A stretch of 64,000 nucleotides of DNA from an uncultured Collinsella sp. (lineage in GTDB: Bacteria; Actinomycetota; Coriobacteriia; Coriobacteriales; Coriobacteriaceae): positions 1-64,000 of the forward strand of contig CAAFGE010000020.1 in the NCBI GenBank assembly GCA_900762355.1, read 5' to 3'. The translations under genes were made by a program, and so were the position numbers. Below, piece by piece: positions 7,916 through 15,698 of the stretch (position 1 is its first letter; each line of letters starts with the position of its first letter). The notes beneath the pieces are model-generated. The model was not told the origin of the DNA. It did no database searches and saw only the letters and a program-made list of their open reading frames with translations.

Positions 7916-8542
7916 ATGAACCTCGTATTGCTCGGAGCTCCGGGTGCCGGTAAGGGCACCGTTGCACAGGAGCTCGTCGCCGAGTTTGGCGTCGCTCACA
8001 TTTCCACGGGCGACCTGCTGCGTGCTGCCGTCAAGGGTGGCACCGAGCTTGGTATTCAGGCTAAGAAGTACATGGACGCTGGCGAGCTCGTTCCCGACCA
8101 GCTCGTGATCGACCTTGTCAAGGAGCGCCTTGCTGCCGATGACGCCCAGCAGGGCTTCATCCTCGACGGCTTCCCGCGCAACACCGCCCAGGCTGTAACG
8201 CTCGATTCCGAGCTCTCCGCCATGGGTCGCGAGATCGACTGTGCCCTTCTGGTCGATGTGGCCCCCGAGGTCATCATCGATCGTCTGTCTTCGCGTCGTA
8301 CCTGCCGCGCCTGCGGCTACACCGGCACGGCTGCCGATACTACCTGCCCCAAGTGCGGCGGCGAGATGTATCAGCGCGACGACGACAAGCCCGAGACCAT
8401 CAAGAACCGTCTCGACGTCTACGAGAAGTCCACGAGCCCGCTCGTCGACTACTATCGTGGCCAGGGTCTGCTCAAGTCGGTCAACGGTGACCAGGCTCGC
8501 GAGACCGTGTACGGGGATGTCAAAGAGGCTCTCGGTCTATGA
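7916..8542 (+). CDS. adk: Adenylate kinase
   Basis: This 208-residue enzyme interconverts ATP plus AMP with two ADP. The P-loop GAPGAGKGT is at residues 7-15 and DGFPRN lies in the core. The LID domain carries four cysteines (CRACGY ... CPKCGG), so it is the zinc-binding LID type of Gram-positive bacteria. ATG 7916 was chosen because AGGAGG (7903-7908) is 7 bases upstream; an in-frame TTG six bases earlier would be too close. It ends in TGA, overlapping map by 4 bases. Confidence 0.96.
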   Translation: MNLVLLGAPGAGKGTVAQELVAEFGVAHISTGDLLRAAVKGGTELGIQAKKYMDAGELVPDQLVIDLVKERLAADDAQQGFILDGFPRNTAQAVTLDSELSAMGREIDCALLVDVAPEVIIDRLSSRRTCRACGYTGTAADTTCPKCGGEMYQRDDDKPETIKNRLDVYEKSTSPLVDYYRGQGLLKSVNGDQARETVYGDVKEALGL

Positions 8543-9327
8543 TCAAGATTAAGTCTGCAACGCAAATCGAGCAGATGAAGAAGGCAGGAGCGCTATCTAA
8601 GATGGCGCTCCGCCACGTTGGAGCCATGGTGCGCCCCGGCGTTTCCACCTTTGAGCTCGATCAGCTCGCGGAGCAGATTATCCGCATGCATGGCGGCACC
8701 CCGGCCTTTAAGGGTTACGGCGGGTTCCCGGGGACCATTTGCGCATCGATCAACGATGCCGTGGTCCACGGTATTCCCAACCCCGACATGATCCTGCGCG
8801 ATGGCGATATCATCTCCATCGATACGGGAGCCGTTGTCGACGGTTGGGTCGGCGATAACGCTTGGACGTTTTTCGTCGGCACCCCCACGCCCGAAGCCAA
8901 GGCTTTGTGCGAGGTCACGCGCGATTGCCTTAAGGCTGCCATCGAGCAGGCTGTTCCCGGTAACCATATCGGGGACGTCGGTTATGCCGTTCAGTCCCTC
9001 GCCGAGTCTCACGGTTACGGTGTGCTTCGTGATTATGTAGGCCATGGCATTGGCCGCGTGATGCACGAGGACCCCAACGTTCCTAACTATGGAAAGAAGG
9101 GGAGGGGCGTTCGCCTCCAGGCCGGCATGGTCATTGCCATCGAGCCGATGGTTACGATGGGTTCCAACCATGTGAGCACGGGCTCCGACGGTTGGATTGT
9201 TACGACCAACGATCACCTGCCCGCCGCGCACTACGAGAACACCGTCGCCATTACCAATGACGGTCCGGTGATTCTCACCACGGATGCCCAAGGTGCTTGG
9301 TGCTCCCTCCAAGGCGGAGAAATGTAA
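8539..9327 (+). CDS. map: Methionine aminopeptidase, type I
   Basis: This 262-residue enzyme removes the initiator methionine from nascent proteins. Metal-binding segments are visible: DTGAVVDGWVGDNAWTF (two Asp ligands), GHGIGRVMHEDPNVPNY (His) and IEPMVTMG (Glu). Its length fits the type Ia family, with no N-terminal zinc-finger extension. Its ATG overlaps the adk stop (ATGA), implying coupled translation in the secY-adk-map cluster. Confidence 0.96.
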   Translation: MIKIKSATQIEQMKKAGALSKMALRHVGAMVRPGVSTFELDQLAEQIIRMHGGTPAFKGYGGFPGTICASINDAVVHGIPNPDMILRDGDIISIDTGAVVDGWVGDNAWTFFVGTPTPEAKALCEVTRDCLKAAIEQAVPGNHIGDVGYAVQSLAESHGYGVLRDYVGHGIGRVMHEDPNVPNYGKKGRGVRLQAGMVIAIEPMVTMGSNHVSTGSDGWIVTTNDHLPAAHYENTVAITNDGPVILTTDAQGAWCSLQGGEM

Positions 9328-9363
9328 CAAGTTCCATTTAGTTGTGGAGCCATTACGAAGTTA

Positions 9364-9392
9364 TTACGATGCGTGCATACGTGTTGTAGAAT
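9364..9392 (+). promoter_or_regulatory. Putative internal promoter upstream of infA
   Basis: TAGAAT at 9387-9392 resembles a -10 with TTACGA 17 bases upstream as a weak -35. The ~100-base gap after map is AT-richer than its surroundings. An internal promoter before infA is plausible but rests on weak matches. Confidence 0.35.
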
Positions 9393-9431
9393 ACTCAATC
9401 GCTGTCGTTTTCTAGAGAAAGATGATTGCTT

Positions 9432-9650
9432 GTGAAGAAGGAAGACGCAATTGAGCTCGAGGGTACGGTAAAGGAACCGTTGCCCAACGCCATGTTTAAG
9501 GTCGAGCTCGAGAACGGTCATTCGGTTCTGTGCAACATTTCTGGCAAGATCCGAATGAATTACATCCGTATTCTCCCCGGTGACAGGGTTGTCGTGGAGC
9601 TTTCCCCGTACGACCTGACCCGCGGCCGCATCACCTATCGCTACAAATAG
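9432..9650 (+). CDS. infA: Translation initiation factor IF-1
   Basis: This 72-residue protein is IF-1, an OB-fold factor that occupies the 30S A site during initiation. It carries IELEGTVKEPLPNAMFKVEL, the RMNYIRILPGD core and the invariant C-terminus DLTRGRITYRYK. GTG 9432 gives the standard family length; a TTG six bases upstream would add two residues. It precedes rpmJ, the usual order. Confidence 0.94.
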   Translation: MKKEDAIELEGTVKEPLPNAMFKVELENGHSVLCNISGKIRMNYIRILPGDRVVVELSPYDLTRGRITYRYK

Positions 9651-9674
9651 CGGCACGCATACACGCACTCCATT

Positions 9675-9708
9675 TCCGACTGCAGGCTTAGCTCAACCTA
9701 CGGTCGGA
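9675..9708 (+). other. Hairpin between infA and rpmJ
   Basis: TCCGAC (9675-9680) pairs with GTCGGA (9703-9708), with an inner AGG/CCT match. It sits in a 150-base gap between infA and rpmJ. No T-run follows, so it is not a clear terminator. Confidence 0.45.
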
Positions 9709-9800
9709 TTGTGTGTGAAGACCAGCCATAGTTTTAAACGCCTGCGGCTGGGCGAGTAGATAGTAGGGAAGTAGTTTGAGCGCTACCGAAAGGAAGAACG

Positions 9801-9914
9801 ATGAAGGTACGTCCTTCGGTCAAGAAGATGTGCGATAAGTGCAAAATCATTAGGCGCCATGGCAAGGTCCTCGTCATTTGCGAGAACCCCCGTCATAAGC
9901 AGCGTCAGGGTTAA
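9801..9914 (+). CDS. rpmJ: 50S ribosomal protein L36
   Basis: This small gene encodes 37 residues beginning MKVRPSVKKMCDKCK and ending NPRHKQRQG, unmistakably L36. The zinc ligands are CDKC, a later Cys (VICEN) and His (RHKQ), so this is the zinc-binding form. AAAGGAAG precedes the ATG. It lies 14 bases before rpsM. Confidence 0.95.
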   Translation: MKVRPSVKKMCDKCKIIRRHGKVLVICENPRHKQRQG

Positions 9915-9928
9915 GAGAGGAGACTACG

Positions 9929-10303
9929 TTGGCCCGTATTAATGGTGTCGACCTCCCGCGTGAGAAGCGCGTTGAGATCGGTCTGACCTACATTTACGGC
10001 ATCGGCCGCACCACTGCGACGAAGATTTGCGTCGAGTGCAACGTTAACGTGGATACGCGCGTTAAGGACCTCACCGAGGATGAGGTTAACGCCATCCGCG
10101 ATTATATCGATAAGAACCAGATCATGGTTGAGGGCGACCTCCGCCGTGAGCGCAACCAGAACGTCAAGCGCCTTATGGACATCGGCTGCAACCGCGGCCT
10201 TCGTCACCGCAAGGGCCTCCCGGTCCGCGGCCAGCGCACCCACACTAACGCTCGTACCCGCAAGGGCCCGAAGCGTCAGATCGGTGCTAAGAAGAAGAAA
10301 TAA
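9929..10303 (+). CDS. rpsM: 30S ribosomal protein S13
   Basis: This 124-residue protein is S13 at the head of the small subunit. It begins MARINGVDLPREKRVEIGLTY, with GIGRTTATKIC, and ends with the basic tail typical of S13 (RGQRTHTNARTRKGPKR...). The start codon is TTG at 9929, supported by GAGAGGAG about 8 bases upstream and by the conserved N-terminus. Confidence 0.96.
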   Translation: MARINGVDLPREKRVEIGLTYIYGIGRTTATKICVECNVNVDTRVKDLTEDEVNAIRDYIDKNQIMVEGDLRRERNQNVKRLMDIGCNRGLRHRKGLPVRGQRTHTNARTRKGPKRQIGAKKKK

Positions 10304-10317
10304 GGAGCGCTAGATAG

Positions 10318-10722
10318 ATGGCTACTGCTAAGAAGAACGTTCGCGCTGCCCGTCTGAAGCGCGCGGACCGTAAGAACATTTCCGTGGGCCAGGCTCACAT
10401 TCGTTCTACGTTCAACAACACGATCGTTTCGATCACCGATCCCCAGGGCAACGTCATTTCCTGGAAGTCGGCTGGCCAGGTGGGCTTCAAGGGCTCCCGT
10501 AAGTCCACGCCGTTCGCTGCCCAGATGGCTGCCGAGGCTGCTGCCAAGCAGGCCATGGAGCACGGTATGAAGAAGGTTTCCGTCTTCGTCAAGGGCCCCG
10601 GCTCCGGTCGTGAGACCGCCATCCGCTCCCTCCAGGCTGCTGGCCTCGAGGTCTCGAGCATCCAGGACAAGACCCCCATTCCGCACAACGGCTGCCGCCC
10701 CAAGAAGCGTCGCCGCGTGTAA
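10318..10722 (+). CDS. rpsK: 30S ribosomal protein S11
   Basis: This 134-residue protein is S11 of the 30S platform. Signatures are GQAHIRSTFNNTIVSITDPQ, FKGSRKSTPFAAQMAAE and the C-terminal DKTPIPHNGCRPKKRRRV. It is 14 bases after rpsM and 19 bases before rpsD in the alpha operon. Confidence 0.97.
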   Translation: MATAKKNVRAARLKRADRKNISVGQAHIRSTFNNTIVSITDPQGNVISWKSAGQVGFKGSRKSTPFAAQMAAEAAAKQAMEHGMKKVSVFVKGPGSGRETAIRSLQAAGLEVSSIQDKTPIPHNGCRPKKRRRV

Positions 10723-10741
10723 CTGAAAGGATCGTATCAAT

Positions 10742-11338
10742 ATGGCAATCGACAGGACTCCTGTTCTTAAGCGCTGCCGTCAGCTCGGGATTGATCCCGC
10801 TGAGCTCGGTTACAGCAGCAAGAAGGAATCTATCCGTCAGCCCAAGCGCCGTCGCAAGGAATCTGAGTACGGCATGCAGCTGCGCGAGAAGCAGAAGGTC
10901 AAGTTCATCTATGGCGTTCTGGAGAAGCAGTTCCACGGCTACTTCAACAAGGCCCGTAAGATGAACGGCGTCACCGGTGAGAACCTCATGATCATTCTTG
11001 AGTCTCGCCTCGACAACGTCGTCTTCCGTCTTGGCTTCGCCCGCACCCGCAAAGAGGCTCGTCAGTCCGTCCGTCACGGTCACTTCACCGTGAACGGCAA
11101 GCGCGTGGACATCCCGTCCTACCGCGTCAAGGCCGGCGACGTCGTCGCTGTCGGCGAGAAGTTCCGTGACCTCCTCCCCATCAAGGAGGCCCTGATTTCC
11201 TCCGAGCGCTTTGAGGTCCCTGGCTGGCTCGAGGTCGATATCGAGAAGCTGTCTGGTAACGTGCTCGCTCTGCCGACGCGTGAGCAGATCAGCGGTGATA
11301 TCAACGAGCAGCTCATCGTCGAGCTCTACTCTAAGTAG
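10742..11338 (+). CDS. rpsD: 30S ribosomal protein S4
   Basis: This 198-residue protein is S4, a 16S rRNA assembly-initiator protein. The S4 RNA-binding domain is around residues 88-150, with RLDNVVFRLGFARTRKEARQ and VRHGHFTVNGKRVDIPSY. The N-terminal zinc-binding cysteines of some S4 proteins are not evident; it starts MAIDRTPVLKRCRQLG. In E. coli S4 represses the alpha operon; no such site was identified here. Confidence 0.96.
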   Translation: MAIDRTPVLKRCRQLGIDPAELGYSSKKESIRQPKRRRKESEYGMQLREKQKVKFIYGVLEKQFHGYFNKARKMNGVTGENLMIILESRLDNVVFRLGFARTRKEARQSVRHGHFTVNGKRVDIPSYRVKAGDVVAVGEKFRDLLPIKEALISSERFEVPGWLEVDIEKLSGNVLALPTREQISGDINEQLIVELYSK

Positions 11339-11370
11339 TCCATCCGGGCTGCTGAGGCTGGAGGTAATAC

Positions 11371-12312
11371 ATGTCAGAATTCATTAGGCCTCAGGTTCAG
11401 GTCGAAGAGATCAACGAGACGTCTGCTCGTGTCTCCGTCGAGCCGCTCGAGCGTGGTTACGGCGATACGCTGGGTAACTCCCTTCGTCGCGTTCTTCTGT
11501 CCTCGCTCGAGGGTGCCGCCGTCGAGGCTATTCAGATCGATGGTGCGCAGCACGAGTTCATGACCATCCCTAACATGGTCGAGGATGTCACCGACATCGT
11601 CCTGAATGTCAAGGGTCTTGTCTTCAGGGCTCTCGGCACGACCGACGAGGCGACCGCCACCATCTCGGTTGACGGCCCCTGCGAGGTCACCGGTGCGGAC
11701 TTCTTTATTCCGTCCGAGTTTGAGCTGGTCAACCCCGAGCAGCACATTGCTACGCTCACCGAGGGCGGCCATCTCACCATGAGCATGCGCATCGGCTATG
11801 GCCGCGGCTATGTTTCTGGCGAGGCCAACAAGCGCGACAACGATCCCATCGGTGTGATCCACGTCGACTCGCTGTACTCGCCGGTTTCCCGTTGCGCCAA
11901 GCTCGTTGAGGCTTGCCGTGTCGGTCAGCACACCGACTACGACCGCCTTGTCCTCGAGATCGAGACCAACGGCTCCATCGCCCCGCGCGACGCCGTGGTC
12001 CAGGCTGCCAATATCATCAACCAGCATATGGCCGCCTTTATGAACCTTGCCGAGACCCCCGAGGTCGAGGAGGAGGCTTCGATCTTCGCTCCCGAGGTCA
12101 CCAACGACAACGCCGAGCTGGACAAGCAGATCGAGGATCTGGACCTTTCCGTCCGTTCCTACAACTGCCTTAAGCGCGCCAGCATTCACTCGGTCCGTCA
12201 GCTCGTTGAGTTCTCGGAGAACGATCTGCTCAACATCCGTAACTTCGGTGTTAAGTCGATCGAGGAAGTGAAGGACAAGCTTGAGTCCATGGGCCTGAGC
12301 CTGAAGGCTTAA
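11371..12312 (+). CDS. rpoA: RNA polymerase alpha subunit
   Basis: This 313-residue protein is the alpha subunit. The N-terminal dimerization domain (about residues 1-230) contains ERGYGDTLGNSLRRVLLSSL. The C-terminal domain (about 245-313), which binds UP elements and activators, contains YNCLKRASIHSVRQLVEF and IRNFGVKSIEEVKDKL. It lies between rpsD and rplQ, the universal alpha-operon order. Confidence 0.97.
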   Translation: MSEFIRPQVQVEEINETSARVSVEPLERGYGDTLGNSLRRVLLSSLEGAAVEAIQIDGAQHEFMTIPNMVEDVTDIVLNVKGLVFRALGTTDEATATISVDGPCEVTGADFFIPSEFELVNPEQHIATLTEGGHLTMSMRIGYGRGYVSGEANKRDNDPIGVIHVDSLYSPVSRCAKLVEACRVGQHTDYDRLVLEIETNGSIAPRDAVVQAANIINQHMAAFMNLAETPEVEEEASIFAPEVTNDNAELDKQIEDLDLSVRSYNCLKRASIHSVRQLVEFSENDLLNIRNFGVKSIEEVKDKLESMGLSLKA

Positions 12313-12342
12313 TGCTTCGCATATTTGAGGAGAAACTAGACC

Positions 12343-12825
12343 ATGCGTCACAACGTTAAGAAGGGCCTGAAGCTCGGCACCGATGCGAGCCACACCAAGG
12401 CCATGAAGAAGAGCCTTGCTAAGGCCCTCTTCGAGAACGACCGCATCAAGACCACCGAGACCCGCGCTAAGGCGCTGCGTTCGGTCGTCGACCCGATCAT
12501 CACTTGGGCCAAGAAGGGCGACCTGCACTCTCGTCGTCTGGCTATCGCCAAGCTCGGCGATAAGCAGCTCGTTGCCGAGATCTTCGACAAGGCTGCCCAG
12601 GGCATGTGGCAGGACCGCAACGGCGGTTACACCCGCATCATGAAGCTCGGCAACCGCAAGGGCGACAATGCTCCCATCGTTATCATGGAGCTCGTCACCG
12701 AGCCTTGCACGCCTAAGGCCAAGAAGGCCGCTCCGGCCCCCAAGAAGGCCGCTGCTCCCAAGAAGGTCGAGGCTGTCGAGGAGACCGCTGCCGAGGAGGC
12801 TCCTGCTGAGGAGACCGCTGAGTAG
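12343..12825 (+). CDS. rplQ: 50S ribosomal protein L17 with Ala/Glu-rich tail
   Basis: The first ~120 residues are ordinary L17 (VKKGLKLGTDASHTKAMKKS, TRAKALRSVVDPIITWAKKG). The last ~40 residues are a low-complexity Lys/Ala/Pro then Glu/Ala tail. L17 usually ends near residue 120-130, so this is an extension, probably disordered. rpmE in this window has a similar tail. A strong terminator follows 26 bases past the stop, closing the ribosomal block. Confidence 0.95.
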   Translation: MRHNVKKGLKLGTDASHTKAMKKSLAKALFENDRIKTTETRAKALRSVVDPIITWAKKGDLHSRRLAIAKLGDKQLVAEIFDKAAQGMWQDRNGGYTRIMKLGNRKGDNAPIVIMELVTEPCTPKAKKAAPAPKKAAAPKKVEAVEETAAEEAPAEETAE

Positions 12826-12851
12826 ACATTCCGTCTGCATAGGCTATATTC

Positions 12852-12882
12852 GAGGGGTACGTTCGCGTACCCCTCTTTTTTT
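12852..12882 (+). terminator. Intrinsic terminator of the ribosomal operon
   Basis: GAGGGGTACG (12852-12861), a TTCG tetraloop and CGTACCCCTC (12866-12875) form a perfect 10-bp stem followed by seven T. It lies between rplQ and truA, so truA is expressed by readthrough or from an unseen promoter in the 35 bases after it. Confidence 0.95.
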
Positions 12883-12917
12883 GTCGCGATACCGTTGCTT
12901 GTTTGTTGGGAGCGCCC

Positions 12918-13742
12918 ATGACTGCGCCGTCTGATTTCAATTCGATTTCCGAGCTTGACGCCACGCTCGTATTTCGCGTGGCCTATGATGGCTCATCGTA
13001 TAGCGGATTTGCCGAGCAGCCGGGACAGACGACGGTTGCGGGTGAGCTACGTCGAGCCATCGAGACGCTGCTTCGCCGCCCGATCGATCTGACGTGCGCG
13101 GGGCGTACCGATGCCGGCGTGCATGCCGTGGCTCAGTACATCAGCGTGCCCGTAACGGACGCTGAGCTCGCCTGTACGCGCCGTAGGTGGCTGCGGGCTA
13201 TGGATGCCCTGCTGCCCAAAGATATCGCCATAAACGAGGTCTACAAGGCCCGTAGGGGCTTTTCTGCACGTTTTGACGCGCGTTCCCGTACGTATACGTA
13301 CCGTATTGCCGATCGAGATGCGCGCCCCGTGCTGTCCCGCGGTGCCGTGTGGTGGCATCGCTATCCCTTGGATGTAAAGGCTATGTCTGCTGCCTGCCCC
13401 GCTCTGCTGGGCGAGCAGGACTTTAAAAGCTTTTGCAAGGTTGCCTCGGCCGTTGGCAAGCCCACGCATCGCTGCGTGATGCGTGCCGAATTTGGCCATG
13501 AGGTTGCGTTTGGCGAGGACATCCTGACGTTCACCATCGAGGGCAATGCGTTTCTGCATTCGATGGTCCGTACGATCGTGGGCACGCTTGTCGAGATTGG
13601 CATGCATCGCCGTGAACCTGAGTGGATGCGCGAGGTTATCGATGCTTGCGACCGCACCGCTGCGGGCCCCACGGCTCCTGCCTGCGGCCTTACGTTTATG
13701 GGCGTGGATTACGATCCCGCCGAGCTTGTCGTGCTCGACTAG
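12918..13742 (+). CDS. truA: tRNA pseudouridine(38-40) synthase TruA
   Basis: This 274-residue enzyme makes pseudouridine at tRNA positions 38-40. The catalytic motif GRTDAGVHA is at about residues 62-70, and FSARFDARSRTYTYRI and FLHSMVRTIVGTLVEIG are further family segments. ATG 12918 follows GGGAGC by a few bases. truA commonly follows rplQ in Gram-positives, but here a terminator separates them. Confidence 0.94.
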   Translation: MTAPSDFNSISELDATLVFRVAYDGSSYSGFAEQPGQTTVAGELRRAIETLLRRPIDLTCAGRTDAGVHAVAQYISVPVTDAELACTRRRWLRAMDALLPKDIAINEVYKARRGFSARFDARSRTYTYRIADRDARPVLSRGAVWWHRYPLDVKAMSAACPALLGEQDFKSFCKVASAVGKPTHRCVMRAEFGHEVAFGEDILTFTIEGNAFLHSMVRTIVGTLVEIGMHRREPEWMREVIDACDRTAAGPTAPACGLTFMGVDYDPAELVVLD

Positions 13743-13860
13743 GGGAGGGCTCGACGCGTCGTGCGTCGACACCTGCCATCTGTGAGCTGCGCGTGTGCAA
13801 CATCTGTTCTTGGCGTGCAATACAATCGGTGTCTCATTCCTTTAATTTACGGGGTGTACC

Positions 13861-13902
13861 ATGAACCACGGTTTGATTCATTGCTGTCGAGAGGACGGAT
13901 AA
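13861..13902 (+). CDS. Possible 13-codon upstream ORF before the glycosyltransferase
   Basis: ATG 13861 follows GGGGTG and opens a 13-codon frame (MNHGLIHCCREDG, then TAA) that ends one base before the TTG start of the glycosyltransferase. The downstream ribosome binding site GAGAGGA lies inside it. It could be a leader peptide for translational coupling, or chance. Confidence 0.2.
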   Translation: MNHGLIHCCREDG

Positions 13903-13903
13903 C

Positions 13904-14944
13904 TTGGTTCGACGTGGCTCGCATCCGCGACTTTCGGTGATCCTTGTGGTAGAAGGTTCGCCCAGCTATGCGATGCGTGCGCTCGAGAGTATCCAGAACC
14001 AAGACCTCTACGATTTGCAGATTGTCGTTGTCTGTCGCGATACTGCGCCCGGTGTGCGCCATTCGCTTCAAGTTGCTGCCGACAGGGACATCCATATTGA
14101 TTTGATTGACGTCGAGGACGCGAAGCACGGCGCTTGTCTTCGTGCCGGTTTTGCTGCCTCGCGCGGCTCTCAAATCATCGCTATGAACGCCGATGAGTGG
14201 TTTGCTCCGCAGTCCCTTTCCAAGATGGTCGATATCGCGTGCGATACTGCGGCAGACATAGTGTTCCCCACGGTGTCGCTCGACCGCTATGATGCACATC
14301 GAGAGCGCCATTCGCGTGTCTTGGATGCTGCCTCTATTGTCATTGAAGACAAGTCTTCGATGGTGGCCGGGCTGCCCCAGTTGATTTTAGGCGGCTTGGT
14401 TGCTCAAGTCTCTGGCGTGATGTACAGCCGTCCGCTGTTTGAGGCATGTCTTTTGTGCGATAAGACGTTTCGCACGGTTGGGTTTATGGCGTGTGCGCTC
14501 TCGCAGGCACGGCGCGTCTCCGGATGCGGCGACGCTTGTTTCCACGCGGCGGCGCCTAAGCTTACAGATGCCTTTGATCCCACCATGTATGCCAAGGTAT
14601 CCGATGACACCCGGGCGCTCGACGAGCTTGCGGACTCACTCTCGGAAGCAGATAGCGGTGGTCGGCTCAAGCTGGCAAGCCAAAAGTTCTACTTTGTCGG
14701 ACTGGTCGCCTGCATCGAGAATTTGTGTCTGAGCCCGCATGGGGTGTCGTCAATCGAGCGTTCCGCCCGCATGCGTGATATGCTCGAGGCGCCTCGAACC
14801 CGTCAGATGGTCGCCGCGCTCAAGGACAACCATCGGGGACTGGGTCTGTTGTTTGGGCCGATCGCCAGCGCTAAGCCCGCGCGCTGCGTGATGTGTACGC
14901 ATCTGGCAGCTTTTCTTAACCGGACGGGCGCAAAAACCGCCTAA
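13904..14944 (+). CDS. Glycosyltransferase family 2-like protein
   Basis: This 346-residue protein has an N-terminal GT-A-like domain: LSVILVVEGSPSYAMRALES (about residues 10-29), QDLYDLQIVVVCRDT and ACLRAGFAASRGSQIIAMNADEW. The usual DxD position reads NADEW, so the metal-binding motif is atypical and activity is uncertain. There are no clear membrane segments. The start is TTG 13904 after GAGAGGA. It stands alone between truA and argR, so acceptor and pathway cannot be inferred. Confidence 0.7.
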   Translation: MVRRGSHPRLSVILVVEGSPSYAMRALESIQNQDLYDLQIVVVCRDTAPGVRHSLQVAADRDIHIDLIDVEDAKHGACLRAGFAASRGSQIIAMNADEWFAPQSLSKMVDIACDTAADIVFPTVSLDRYDAHRERHSRVLDAASIVIEDKSSMVAGLPQLILGGLVAQVSGVMYSRPLFEACLLCDKTFRTVGFMACALSQARRVSGCGDACFHAAAPKLTDAFDPTMYAKVSDDTRALDELADSLSEADSGGRLKLASQKFYFVGLVACIENLCLSPHGVSSIERSARMRDMLEAPRTRQMVAALKDNHRGLGLLFGPIASAKPARCVMCTHLAAFLNRTGAKTA

Positions 14945-14950
14945 ACGGCT

Positions 14951-14988
14951 CATTACGAAACAAACTTGCATAGAATTGTTTCGAAATG
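14951..14988. promoter_or_regulatory. Inverted repeat upstream of argR (candidate operator)
   Basis: CATTACGAAACAA (14951-14963) and TTGTTTCGAAATG (14976-14988) are reverse complements with one mismatch, separated by 12 bases. The right arm contains ATTGTTTCGAAA, which recurs exactly upstream of gltB at 53110-53121. No T-run follows, so a terminator for the glycosyltransferase gene is less likely than an operator. It does not match the classical ARG box. Confidence 0.5.
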
Positions 14989-15076
14989 CGTTCTTATACA
15001 CAAAAGCCTTCAAATAGCGTTAAACTATTCAATCACTGATTGATTGTCTCCGCCATCTTTTGGAGAGAGGGTTTGT

Positions 15077-15514
15077 ATGGCTAAAAAACGCAATGGGCGC
15101 CAGGATGCCATTAGAGATATTGTGCGCAATAAGGATGTCCGCACGCAGCGCGTGCTGGTTGATGAGCTCCGTGCTATGGGCTTTGATTGCACGCAGGCGA
15201 CTGTCTCTCGCGATATTGCCGACATGGGGCTGCGTAAGCTCCCTGAGGGCATCTATGTTCTGGCAGAGGACTTGCACCTGCAGCGTATGGTTTCCGAGCT
15301 CGTAACGGGCGTTCTGCGTACCGATAATCTGGTTATGATCAAGGCTCAGCCTGGCACGGCTTCCGGCATCGCCGCCGCCGTTGATGCGGCAGAGTTGCCC
15401 GATGTGCTTGGCTCGCTTGCCGGCAACGATACGATTTTGGTTATTGCCCAGACGGCCGAGGACGGCGAGCGTCTCGAGGCGCTGATCAATAAGCTGAGCA
15501 ATTCTCGCAAGTAG
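15077..15514 (+). CDS. argR: Arginine repressor ArgR
   Basis: This 145-residue regulator has the ArgR fold. The N-terminal winged helix runs over residues 1-70, with GFDCTQATVSRDIADMGLRK as the recognition region. The C-terminal arginine-binding and hexamerization domain contains KAQPGTASGIAAAVDAA and AGNDTILVIAQ. ATG 15077 follows GGAGAGAGG (15062-15070); an earlier in-frame ATG lacks a binding site. No arginine genes are nearby, so it is an orphan regulator locus here. Confidence 0.93.
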   Translation: MAKKRNGRQDAIRDIVRNKDVRTQRVLVDELRAMGFDCTQATVSRDIADMGLRKLPEGIYVLAEDLHLQRMVSELVTGVLRTDNLVMIKAQPGTASGIAAAVDAAELPDVLGSLAGNDTILVIAQTAEDGERLEALINKLSNSRK

Positions 15515-15564
15515 GCGTGCGGGTCGTGCACTCGGCATTGTGTGCGCTGACATAGTGGCTTGTA

Positions 15565-15596
15565 AGGGGTATCGACGTTGGCCGGTACCTCTTTTT
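15565..15596 (+). terminator. Terminator of argR
   Basis: AGGGGTA (15565-15571) pairs with TACCTCT (15586-15592, one G-U) and is followed by TTTTT. It lies 50 bases past the argR stop. Confidence 0.7.
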
Positions 15597-15630
15597 GTTT
15601 GCCGGTATAAAGACCGCCCACCAGGTCGCT

Positions 15631-15676
15631 TCAAACTAAAAGGCCCCGAGCAGTTCAATAAGCTGCTCGGGGCCTT
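15631..15676 (-). terminator. Terminator of the penicillin-binding protein gene
   Basis: AAGGCCCCGAGCAG (15640-15653) and CTGCTCGGGGCCTT (15663-15676) form a perfect 14-bp stem. On the minus strand it is followed by TTTTAGTTT, so it terminates the gene ending at 15699. It may also stop readthrough from argR. Confidence 0.9.
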
Positions 15677-15698
15677 GTTGGCTTTAGTCGCGTACTTC

